The notes beneath the pieces were generated by a model, which worked only from the letters and a program-made list of their open reading frames with translations, searched no databases and had not been told where the DNA came from. Shown here one piece after another: positions 1 to 6,067 of a DNA stretch of 7,918 bases (within the stretch, counting starts at the first letter, position 1; every line of letters begins with the position of its first letter). The stretch covers positions 1-7,918 of the forward strand of contig JAFGBW010000017.1 in NCBI GenBank assembly GCA_016932965.1, read 5' to 3'. Source of the DNA: Candidatus Auribacterota bacterium (lineage in GTDB: Bacteria; Auribacterota; JAFGBW01). The translations under genes were made by a program, and so were the position numbers.

Positions 1-22
1 CTTATGTGGTAACTCTTTAATT

Positions 23-1552
23 GTGAAAAAACCTCCTTTTACTTCAACATTATTTTTTGTCTGTTATTTTCTTTTCTCATCACCGTTATGTTTTGCCCTT
101 GCTCCGGGCACTCTGACGGATTCAGTTGAAGACTTGATATCCAAAATAGAATATTCCCCTTTAAAAGCCTATCAAACCATGAAAATGCTCCTGAGTTTAC
201 CGGTAACAGAAACCCATGATCTGGTTATCGCAGGATATTATGGAAAGAATCTGAAAGATAATCCGGTTACGGCAGCGGCATGGGATGAAATATACACAAG
301 GCCGGATCTGGTCACGGAGGCAGGGGAAGACGTATTACAAATTGAAGACCGTGTTCAGGAGCGGCTTGCTTCTTCTCCATATAAAGAGGCCAGATTATTA
401 TTTGCTGAAAAATGGTTTTCCAAATTGGGTGCTCTGGAGAGACAGTTCCGCAATTATCAGCTGGTCATAGCCAATCTGACAGGCATTCTTGAAAGGTTGA
501 ATCAGGATATGACCAGGTTAAGACAGCATCCGGATCAAATTCAGGATGAGCTCAATGCAGTAAAAAAAATGGTCTATGCCTGCATCGAACACTGCGCCTC
601 CGGTCATTTGTCACGAACAGATGAAGAAGGACTCAAAAAGTCGATCAATTTAATCAGAAAATTGTATTTTGCCGTGGGAGGCATCCGTATTTCCAATGAG
701 ACTATTCTTCAGATCACCGAAGAATTACACTCCCATTTGCAGATAACTTCCTCGCAGGATTGGGATCCTTCCCTGACTCCATGGGGGAGAACATTTCGTA
801 ACAGTTTTTCAACCGGACGAAGCATTCAATATTACCAAATGCGGATAACAAAATACGGTGACGGTTTTGTTCCTTTAATGCAGGAGTATTATGAACATGC
901 TTCATCAAAAGAAAAAGCCCGGATCCTGGAATGGCAGTATTTTTCCGGACGCCATGATCCAAACCCGCGTTTTTCAGACAGAGAGATTCTTGACGCCACC
1001 GAACTTCTTCTCAGTCAAATTTCCGGCTTGTTGACAGATTTCAATGTTGAAGCCTTTGTCACTTTAACCCGGATACTGGACGATATGTATAAAAAGGCTC
1101 AAACGTCAAACAACACCGTTATCCAGACAAGAATCAGCGGTATAAGCGACCGGTTTCTTAAGAATCCGGATTTCTGGCCCTCCTATTTATTCTCCATTTT
1201 GATATTCAACAGAGAAAATCCCGGAGTATCTGAATGGTCAATGAAGAACAGACCAGATAACTACGCAAAAAAGGTGTTGAATCTAAGAACCCGCATGCTC
1301 AGAAAGCGGTTGAAGCATCCCCAGTTAAAAGGCATCCATATATTGAATTTTCTTAATACCGGATGTTTCCTTCCAGTCCCCTTCACGCTTCCTGTCGGAG
1401 GGAATGCACAGCCCTTAACTGATCCTCTGCTCCAAAACATGCCCTCTAGCGGGATGTTTACTTCTTATGACTGCTATGAATGTTTAAAAAATTTCAGAGA
1501 CACCCGGCGCTTCCTTCCGGTTTTAAGAACACCCCCCGCCAGATCAGCCTGA
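23..1552 (+). CDS. Exported protein of unknown function, mostly helical, about 509 aa
   Basis: I do not recognise this protein. It starts at a GTG and opens with a clear Sec signal peptide: two lysines, a hydrophobic stretch (residues about 8-24), then C-F-A followed by LAPGT. Signal peptidase I could cut after Ala26. The cysteine before the cut is not in a good lipobox (S-P-L-C), so a lipoprotein is unlikely. The mature part looks largely alpha-helical and charged. A likely coiled-coil stretch lies around residues 135-180 (many L, Q, R, E). A short Cys-containing patch (CIEHC) is near residue 187 and another (DCYEC) near 484. There are no visible catalytic motifs, repeats or membrane segments after the signal. 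The frame is open to the left edge, so a start further upstream cannot be excluded, but the signal peptide argues for position 23. No Shine-Dalgarno is evident in the 22 bases before it. It converges with the epimerase gene. Confidence 0.8.
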   Translation: MKKPPFTSTLFFVCYFLFSSPLCFALAPGTLTDSVEDLISKIEYSPLKAYQTMKMLLSLPVTETHDLVIAGYYGKNLKDNPVTAAAWDEIYTRPDLVTEAGEDVLQIEDRVQERLASSPYKEARLLFAEKWFSKLGALERQFRNYQLVIANLTGILERLNQDMTRLRQHPDQIQDELNAVKKMVYACIEHCASGHLSRTDEEGLKKSINLIRKLYFAVGGIRISNETILQITEELHSHLQITSSQDWDPSLTPWGRTFRNSFSTGRSIQYYQMRITKYGDGFVPLMQEYYEHASSKEKARILEWQYFSGRHDPNPRFSDREILDATELLLSQISGLLTDFNVEAFVTLTRILDDMYKKAQTSNNTVIQTRISGISDRFLKNPDFWPSYLFSILIFNRENPGVSEWSMKNRPDNYAKKVLNLRTRMLRKRLKHPQLKGIHILNFLNTGCFLPVPFTLPVGGNAQPLTDPLLQNMPSSGMFTSYDCYECLKNFRDTRRFLPVLRTPPARSA

Positions 1553-1583
1553 AAGATAGAGATAAAAAAAGATAAGAATAAAA

Positions 1584-1693
1584 TGCGGGGAAAACTTTTG
1601 CTGCGGCCATCGTGGCCTTGCCCTTTCGGGTTTCCTTCGGTCACCAAGCTCCGACATCCTGTCTTCGCTTATTATAAAAAAGTTTTCCCCGCA
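1584..1693. repeat. Long inverted repeat (16-bp perfect arms) between convergent genes
   Basis: The left arm at 1584-1599 (core GCGGGGAAAACTTTT) is perfectly complementary to the right arm at 1678-1693, with a 78-nt spacer. The spacer contains a small hairpin (GGCCA-TCG-TGGCC, from about 1605). The element fills the gap between the convergent unknown gene and epimerase gene. It could end transcription from both sides, but neither arm is followed by a clean T-run, so it does not look like a standard intrinsic terminator. The right arm and its flank (1678-1710) match 3511-3543 on the opposite strand at 31 of 33 positions, which makes this a member of a dispersed repeat family. Confidence 0.8.
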
Positions 1694-1734
1694 CCCCTTT
1701 CAAAAAACTTTATACCTCTGCCGAGTAGATAATA

Positions 1735-1763
1735 GATTTTCAGACGGGATCAACAGGATTAAC
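1735..1763. repeat. Short ACAGGAT-type intergenic repeat fragment
   Basis: The block GATTTTCAGACGGGAT (1735-1750) is followed by two imperfect 9-bp units, GGGATCAAC and AGGATTAAC. A close relative, GATTTTTTAGACAGGAT, is at 3422-3438 in the same orientation. Units of the form GACAGGATTAACAGGAT are known as intergenic repeats in many environmental bacterial genomes. Here the fragment sits 16 bp beyond the epimerase stop. Confidence 0.5.
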
Positions 1764-1778
1764 GAAAGATAAATTAAT

Positions 1779-3131
1779 TTAAGCCGCGGTTATGGTTGTA
1801 TCTGTTCCTGTTTGCAAGCCTGATCGGGCTGCAGGAGCCCCGTCTATTATGGATAGTGTTCTGTCTAATGCTTGTTGTGCCGGTGAAGTAGTCGCAGTAT
1901 AAATTTTAGACATCCCGACATACCCGAAGGCAATACCTTTTCTTATTGCTTTCCCCGGTTTGACCACATCAACAGGTACAGACGGAATAGTACCATGCAA
2001 ATTGATCGCGTTTGCAGGACCATTTGCCGGTTCCATACAGGCAAAGAAAAAATTCGGGGTTTTCAGGTCGGAATAAAATACAAAGTCAGATAATTGTTCC
2101 TGTGTGACCCAAAAATGAATCCCCAGTTTTGGATTGAATAATCCAATCATGACACTGCCGTCGAGGCTTTTATTTGCATCCGTGAAAAAATGATCAAATT
2201 CGTTTTTACCAAGCTGAATAACCGCATAGTCTCTGCCGTGTATATTTGTCTTTTGCATGAAACCGTTAACCGTATCTGCGTTGATTGGAAGGCGCTCTCC
2301 TGTCGGATATTTATTCCCATCAACTGCCCACACAGAGTTAAATGGCAACCATAATTCCCAATCCTCGCGATTCCCCGGTAAATTCAGCCATGGATGCCAG
2401 GTAATCTGAACCGGCGCTTCCTCTTTTCCCGCATTTTCACATTCAAAAACTGAGCACAGTAATCCGTTTGCATCAAGGTAGTAGGTGAGCCTGAAAATCA
2501 GATCGCTGAAAAGTTCTTTTCTGACATCAGCATATTTTTCCAATCTTGAATCCAGTTCATAGGTTATGCCCTGTGCACCGTATTCTTCCAAATATCCGGT
2601 TTTTATGACATCCCAGGTTTCAAACCACGTAGAACCATGTATAGCAAAAGGCGCACCCGGGCCCCACGGATGCCGTACCTGTACTTCTACATCTCTAACT
2701 TTTTGTCCGTCATTCCAGCTGATAACGGCTTTGCCATCAGCATTCTTTGGCACTCTGTTTGAAAAACCCGCGGCAACAGGCATTCCACCTGCAAAAATAT
2801 TTTTCGTAATTTCTGAAACTTTTGGCGGCTCATGCAATAATGCTTTTCCATTATGGGTCCAGCTGAATGCCTGACCTCCAAAGGGGGTGGTTTTTACCTC
2901 CACAGGATTCCCCAGATTATCTGTACCGCGAATGATATAGACCTTTACTCCGTCTATTACAGTTTCAATTATCCCTTCTGCCAGGGTTCCGGATAAAACA
3001 ATCCCTTCTTTTGTCGTATTTGATTGTGGAGATAAACATTGAGTATTATCGGCATAGGTTTGTTCAGGTATAATGATAATATTTAGAAGCATCATCATTA
3101 CAAAAAATGTAATGCCATTTTTTATCTTCAT
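1779..3131 (-). CDS. Exported aldose 1-epimerase (mutarotase) family protein
   Basis: This is a galactose-mutarotase-like protein (GalM/COG2017 fold), a family that interconverts the alpha and beta anomers of aldoses. Numbered from the chosen start, all five residues known to line the GalM active site appear in order: Arg126 (FSNR), His165 (AIHG), His246 (TWHPW, the likely general acid), Asp313 (FDHFF) and Glu367 (CMEPANGP, the likely base). Residues 1-27 form a signal peptide ending in T-Y-A, so the enzyme should act outside the cytoplasm, where it could condition sugars for uptake or act on polysaccharide breakdown products. The mature protein begins with a CLSPQSN patch. A tail of about 40 residues rich in A, T and S follows the last family motif (FGYVG). 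At 450 aa it is longer than typical mutarotases (about 340). An in-frame ATG lies 13 codons upstream at 3170, but the ATG at 3131 is chosen because AAGGGG lies 6 nt before it and the signal peptide then starts correctly with MKIK. The substrate is unknown, and a non-catalytic sugar-binding role is possible. Confidence 0.85.
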   Translation of the reverse strand: MKIKNGITFFVMMMLLNIIIIPEQTYADNTQCLSPQSNTTKEGIVLSGTLAEGIIETVIDGVKVYIIRGTDNLGNPVEVKTTPFGGQAFSWTHNGKALLHEPPKVSEITKNIFAGGMPVAAGFSNRVPKNADGKAVISWNDGQKVRDVEVQVRHPWGPGAPFAIHGSTWFETWDVIKTGYLEEYGAQGITYELDSRLEKYADVRKELFSDLIFRLTYYLDANGLLCSVFECENAGKEEAPVQITWHPWLNLPGNREDWELWLPFNSVWAVDGNKYPTGERLPINADTVNGFMQKTNIHGRDYAVIQLGKNEFDHFFTDANKSLDGSVMIGLFNPKLGIHFWVTQEQLSDFVFYSDLKTPNFFFACMEPANGPANAINLHGTIPSVPVDVVKPGKAIRKGIAFGYVGMSKIYTATTSPAQQALDRTLSIIDGAPAARSGLQTGTDTTITAA

Positions 3132-3137
3132 ATTATT

Positions 3138-3143
3138 CCCCTT
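3138..3143 (-). promoter_or_regulatory. Shine-Dalgarno of the epimerase gene
   Basis: On the minus strand AAGGGG is followed by a 6-nt spacer (AATAAT) and ATG at 3131. It decides the start in favour of 3131 over the upstream in-frame ATG at 3170, which has no comparable site. Confidence 0.75.
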
Positions 3144-3175
3144 AAGCATGGTAATGAGTTTGAAAATCATACAAA

Positions 3176-3204
3176 TACTTACACGCTGTAATCGAATCTG
3201 TCAA
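3176..3204 (-). promoter_or_regulatory. Candidate sigma70-type promoter for the epimerase gene
   Basis: On the minus strand a perfect -35 box TTGACA (3199-3204) is followed 17 nt later by TAAGTA (3176-3181), a weak match to the -10 consensus. Transcription would begin near 3169, giving a leader of about 38 nt before the ATG at 3131 and excluding the ATG at 3170. The good -35 and ideal spacing support it; the poor -10 weakens it. Confidence 0.4.
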
Positions 3205-3296
3205 TCGCCGGAGCAGTATTTTCCCCAGGGTAGAAGAGGGGACGACTTGTTTATTAATTAACTGATCAGACGAAGACGATATGAATTCTCATAGTG

Positions 3297-3438
3297 GAAT
3301 TTTCCCCATTAAAATTCGTGCTAATTGCTGCGGGCTTCAGCCTCCCTTCGTTCCCAGTCTCCACTTCGTTTTGGCACGTAATTAAATTTTTCCCCTTCTC
3401 CGCGCCCCTGCGCGAGTGAATGATTTTTTAGACAGGAT
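3297..3438. repeat. Diverged copy of the composite repeat found at 1598-1750
   Basis: Four short blocks occur here in the same order and orientation as at 1598-1750: TTGCTGCGG (3325-3333, versus 1598-1606), a C/T-rich stretch ending CTTCGTTTT (versus CTTCGCTTA), TTTTCCCC followed by CGC and CCCCT (3388-3409, versus 1683-1698), and GATTTTTTAGACAGGAT (3422-3438, versus 1735-1750). The left end also has a 7-bp hairpin GAATTTT/AAAATTC (3297-3317). Each block alone is weak; their shared order is the evidence. Confidence 0.45.
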
Positions 3439-3463
3439 TAGTAATCGCGGTTAACTTATATGG

Positions 3464-3504
3464 TCTGCAAACATCTTCAGGCAAAGCCTCAAGATGTTTG
3501 CAGA
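3464..3504. repeat. Strong 41-nt hairpin in the recD2-epimerase spacer
   Basis: A 14-bp perfect stem (TCTGCAAACATCTT at 3464-3477 with 3491-3504) is followed inward by one C-C mismatch, a 4-bp inner stem (AGGC/GCCT) and an AAA loop. Neither side has a T-run, so it is not a standard terminator. It could act as an RNA structure on a recD2 read-through transcript, a protein-binding palindrome, or a small mobile-repeat core. The symmetry is plain in the sequence; the role is unknown. Confidence 0.75.
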
Positions 3505-3510
3505 GATACA

Positions 3511-3543
3511 AAATTTTTTGAAAGGGGCGCGGGGAAAACTTTT
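3511..3543. repeat. Dispersed 33-bp repeat, inverted copy of 1678-1710
   Basis: This stretch equals the reverse complement of 1678-1710 at 31 of 33 positions; the mismatches are at the third and eighteenth bases. It includes a T-rich run, GAAAGGGG, and the core GCGGGGAAAACTTTT. A third, looser copy is read on the other strand just beyond the hairpin: 3573-3586 matches the reverse complement of the repeat's outer half at 12 of 14 positions. The whole 3511-3587 block is therefore roughly palindromic. Confidence 0.75.
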
Positions 3544-3564
3544 GTCCACAAAAGTTTTCCCCGC
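3529..3564 (-). repeat. Perfect 16-bp inverted repeat after the recD2 stop, possible terminator
   Basis: The arms at 3529-3544 and 3549-3564 pair perfectly around a 4-nt loop. The hairpin begins 22 nt past the recD2 TAG, where a terminator would be expected. On the minus strand it is followed by GCCCCTTTC and an A-run rather than a T-run, so classical intrinsic termination is doubtful. The stem has four G-C pairs, then A/T-rich inner pairs. Its arms are the core of the dispersed repeat family, so it may be a repeat unit that also serves as a transcription or mRNA 3'-end signal. Confidence 0.75.
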
Positions 3565-3586
3565 ATTTTCCTCACCTTTTAAAAAA

Positions 3587-5833
3587 CTATTCGATTTCTT
3601 TCCTCAGGCGGGAAGCCAGATCTGAGCAGCGGGACTGGGGGTGGTTATTTTTGATGGCGATATGGAGCGCCTTATCGGTGCCGACGAGGACCACGAGTTT
3701 TTTTCCTCTAGTGATGGCGGTATAAAGGAGGTTTCTCTGGAGCATGGTGTAATGCTGAGTGGTGACGGGGATGACCACGGCGCTGTATTCGGAGCCCTGG
3801 GATTTATGGACCGTGATAGCGTACGCCAGGACGACTTCGTCCATTTCCTTGAAGGAAAATTCCACGGGTTTCCCGTCAAAACTGATGAAGACCCGCTGAT
3901 TTTCCGGATCGATCCTTTCGACAAAGCCCAGGTCTCCGTTGAAAATCTCCTTGTCGTACTGGTTCACGGTCTGCATGACCTTATCACCCGCAGCGAGGGT
4001 GAAATTCCGGCGCACCTGGATTTTTTCATTGGGATTCAGTCTGGCCTGGAGGCGGAGATTCAGCTCATGGACCCCGACGAGGGATTTATACATGGGTGTG
4101 ATGACCTGGACATCTCTGAACGGATCAAAATGGAACCGGTTCGGGATGCGTTCGCAGACCAGCTCTTCTATGGCAGAGGCGATATCCTCAGGTTCGGATT
4201 TCCGGATAAAGAAAAAATCCTCGTAGGAGACGGAAAGATCCGGGGTGAACCATTCGCCCTGGTTGATCCTATGGGCGCTCAAAATGATCCCTGACCCTTC
4301 GGCCTGTCTGAAGATGGTGTTCAGTTTGACGGTGGGGATCATTCTGGATTCAATGATATCGTTGAGGACGGTTCCGGGGCCCACGGAGGGAAGCTGGTCC
4401 GCGTCCCCGACAAAGATAAGGAGGCAATGGTCCGGAATGGCCGAGATCAGGTGGTACATGAGAAGGATATCCACCATGGAAAACTCATCGATGATCACGG
4501 CATCGGCTTCCAGGGGGGAATCTTCGTTTTTCGCAAACTGATTGAAGACCGGGTTATATTCCAGCAGGCGGTGAATGGTTTTGGCTCCCCATCCGGTGGC
4601 TTCCGTCAATCTTTTGGAAGCACGGCCGGTCGGGGCTGCCAGCATGAATTGCAGTCCCTGGCTTTTGAAAATCTCGACAAAAGTCTTGATGATGGTGGTT
4701 TTACCGGTTCCCGGGCCGCCGGTGATGACGAGCATTTTTTCTTTCATTCCTGTCTGGAGTGCCTGTCTCTGACAGAGAGAAAAGGTGATATGGGACTCCT
4801 CCTCTAATTTTTTAAGGAGCGTGTCCTTGTCAGAAATCATCAGCTTTGAAGGCACGGACAGAATACGTTTGATATGGCTGACAATGGAATTTTCCGCCTT
4901 TAAAAGGGGCAGGAGGTAGATGCCTGATTCGCCCTGGGAAGTGGTCTGTACTGAGATGCGGTTCTGATCGATGAGGCGTTTGATCCCTGATTCCACGGCT
5001 TCGGGACCGATCTGGAGAATTTTTTCCGCATCTTTTTTCAGGGAGGACAAAGGGGCATAGACATGGCCTGAGTCCATCCACTGTGTCAGGACATAGATGA
5101 GTCCTGCCTCGATGCGGAAAGGGGACTGGGGTTCAATTCCCATGGAACGGGCGATTTTATCGGCATAGATAAAACCGATGCCCTGGACTTCAGATGCCAG
5201 GCGGTACGGATTGGCTTTAACAACCTCCACGGCATCGGCGCCGTACATCTTATAAATGCGGAAGGCGTACGCTGCGCTGATGTCATAGCCTTGCAGAAAC
5301 ATCATGATGTCCCGGACGGCAAAATGTTCTTTCCAGCTGGATATGAGACGCGCAATGCGTTTATCCCCGAGGCCTGAGACCTCGGACAGACGCTCAGGAT
5401 GGCCGGAGATGATCTGAATGGTTTCAATTCCGAAAGTCTTGACGATCCGTTCAGCATATTTTTTCCCTATACCCTGAATGAAACCGGATGAAAGAAACCG
5501 GATGATGCCTTTTTCCGTCGTGGGATAGATAATGTGGTAACTAAAGACCTTGAACTGGCGTCCGAACCTGGGGTCCATGATCCATTCGCCTCTCCACTCA
5601 ATGTTTTCGCCCTCACTGACAGTGGAAAAATGTCCCACAGCGGTAAAAGGATCACCGTTCTCAACCGGATTGATTCTGGCCACGGTATAATCCGTTTCCT
5701 CATTCAGATAAACGATGCGCTCCACGACCCCTTTTAGAACGGTCTCTTCCGCGGTTTTCCCCTTCTCTCTGGAGCGGGAATAAAACGGGAAATTCATGGA
5801 TGAGCTGGGGATATTATTCATGTCTTTATCCAT
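3587..5833 (-). CDS. recD2: RecD2-type ATP-dependent 5'-3' DNA helicase (RecD/TraA family)
   Basis: This is a cytoplasmic superfamily 1B DNA helicase that unwinds 5' to 3' and, in its family, works in DNA repair without RecBC. At 748 aa it fits RecD2 proteins (about 715-800). Domains in order: an N-terminal OB-like segment (GVVERIVYLNEETDYTV, residues 35-51); helix-hairpin-helix units (GIGKKYAERI about 121-130, GLGDKRIARLI about 154-164, GIGFIYADKIA about 218-228); Walker A GGPGTGKTT (372-380, Lys378); motif Ia APTGRASKRL (400-409); Walker B DEFSM (449-453); motif III GDADQLPSVGPG (476-487); motif IV IFRQ (507-510); a GDKVMQ and NGDLG region (616-636); motif VI TVHKSQGSEY (674-683); and the closing LLYTAITRGKK (702-712) with the likely arginine finger. 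All key residues are present, so it should be active. ATG at 5833 and ATG at 5821 are both possible starts: AGG lies only 2 nt before the first, GGA 7 nt before the second. It stands alone between repeat-rich spacers. Confidence 0.96.
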   Translation of the reverse strand: MDKDMNNIPSSSMNFPFYSRSREKGKTAEETVLKGVVERIVYLNEETDYTVARINPVENGDPFTAVGHFSTVSEGENIEWRGEWIMDPRFGRQFKVFSYHIIYPTTEKGIIRFLSSGFIQGIGKKYAERIVKTFGIETIQIISGHPERLSEVSGLGDKRIARLISSWKEHFAVRDIMMFLQGYDISAAYAFRIYKMYGADAVEVVKANPYRLASEVQGIGFIYADKIARSMGIEPQSPFRIEAGLIYVLTQWMDSGHVYAPLSSLKKDAEKILQIGPEAVESGIKRLIDQNRISVQTTSQGESGIYLLPLLKAENSIVSHIKRILSVPSKLMISDKDTLLKKLEEESHITFSLCQRQALQTGMKEKMLVITGGPGTGKTTIIKTFVEIFKSQGLQFMLAAPTGRASKRLTEATGWGAKTIHRLLEYNPVFNQFAKNEDSPLEADAVIIDEFSMVDILLMYHLISAIPDHCLLIFVGDADQLPSVGPGTVLNDIIESRMIPTVKLNTIFRQAEGSGIILSAHRINQGEWFTPDLSVSYEDFFFIRKSEPEDIASAIEELVCERIPNRFHFDPFRDVQVITPMYKSLVGVHELNLRLQARLNPNEKIQVRRNFTLAAGDKVMQTVNQYDKEIFNGDLGFVERIDPENQRVFISFDGKPVEFSFKEMDEVVLAYAITVHKSQGSEYSAVVIPVTTQHYTMLQRNLLYTAITRGKKLVVLVGTDKALHIAIKNNHPQSRCSDLASRLRKEIE

Positions 5834-5875
5834 AACCTGTTGTTTTTAAAAAAATAAATAACAAAAAAAATTCAC

Positions 5876-5970
5876 CACGGAGGACACGACTCGAAGCCAG
5901 GAGGGCGAAGAGGGACAGCTTGCCTGCCTGAAAGGCAAGGGCGGGATGCCCACAGTCAAACCGCACGGAG
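5876..5970. repeat. CACGGAG direct repeats separated by 81 bp
   Basis: CACGGAG occurs at 5876-5882 (preceded by TTCAC and followed by a partial unit, GACACG) and again at 5964-5970 (followed by AAA). Tandem arrays of this unit (ACCACGGAGACACGGAG type) are familiar intergenic repeats in many environmental bacteria. Here the array seems interrupted by a segment holding a 7-bp hairpin. Interruption by an insertion is an inference. Confidence 0.4.
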
Positions 5971-5974
5971 AAAG

Positions 5975-5999
5975 TCATCATGCCCATAAGGCATGATGA
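5975..5999. repeat. Perfect 10-bp hairpin downstream of the VWA gene
   Basis: TCATCATGCC (5975-5984) pairs perfectly with GGCATGATGA (5990-5999) around a 5-nt loop. It lies about 68 nt past the VWA gene stop in the direction of transcription. No T-run follows on the minus strand, so a terminator role is uncertain; an mRNA-end structure or operator is equally possible. Confidence 0.65.
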
Positions 6000-6034
6000 A
6001 TCTCAAATTCCAGGCATCTGCCTGTTCCCCTTCC

Positions 6035-6060
6035 CATTCTCAATTCTTCATTCTCAATTC
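6035..6060. repeat. 12-bp near-tandem direct repeat
   Basis: CATTCTCAATTC occurs at 6035-6046 and 6049-6060, separated by TT, immediately after the VWA gene stop in the direction of transcription. A looser relative (AATCTCAAATTC) is near 5999-6010. It has low complexity and no evident function. Confidence 0.6.
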
Positions 6061-6067
6061 CACCCTA

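Larger units (their letters stand above)
3132..3586. other. 455-bp gene-free spacer between recD2 and the epimerase gene
   Basis: I see no plausible gene here. The spacer holds the promoter and ribosome-binding site of the epimerase (3138-3204), a diverged composite repeat (3297-3438), a 41-nt hairpin (3464-3504), and a dispersed repeat with a perfect inverted repeat next to the recD2 stop (3511-3564). The short open frames crossing it have no ribosome-binding site or protein-like composition. Confidence 0.7.
5834..6067. other. 234-bp repeat-rich spacer between the VWA gene and recD2
   Basis: No gene is seen. Next to the recD2 start is an A/T tract (about 5840-5870, long T-runs on the minus strand) that could belong to a promoter, although no clear -35/-10 pair stands out. 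Beyond it are CACGGAG units at 5876-5882 and 5964-5970, a 7-bp stem CTTGCCT/AGGCAAG (5919-5939), the hairpin at 5975-5999, and a 12-bp direct repeat at 6035-6060. Confidence 0.6.

Noticed and set aside
1678-1710. Classical intrinsic terminator between the convergent genes
   Set aside because: The stem arms are 78 nt apart and no T-run follows either arm, so it is reported as a repeat instead.
3132-3170. Epimerase start at the upstream ATG (3170)
   Set aside because: It adds 13 residues ahead of a well-formed signal peptide, lacks a Shine-Dalgarno, and would coincide with the predicted transcription start. ATG at 3131 has AAGGGG at ideal spacing.
3073-3261. 62-codon plus-strand frame across the epimerase start and promoter
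   Set aside because: Its first part is the antisense of the epimerase signal peptide, which produces false hydrophobicity; there is no Shine-Dalgarno.
3297-3564. CRISPR array or attachment site in the recD2-epimerase spacer
   Set aside because: There are no evenly spaced identical repeats with unique spacers, no cas gene, and no integrase or tRNA. The repeats are palindromic and irregular.
3641-4294. 217-codon open frame on the plus strand inside recD2
   Set aside because: It lies wholly antisense to a helicase gene with every motif intact, has no ribosome-binding site, and reads like a mirror of the coding frame (D/G/F-rich). It is a shadow frame.
3587-5833. Conjugative TraA relaxase-helicase
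   Set aside because: It shares helicase motifs with TraA, but there is no relaxase domain with a His cluster. The N-terminal OB plus helix-hairpin-helix layout and length fit RecD2.
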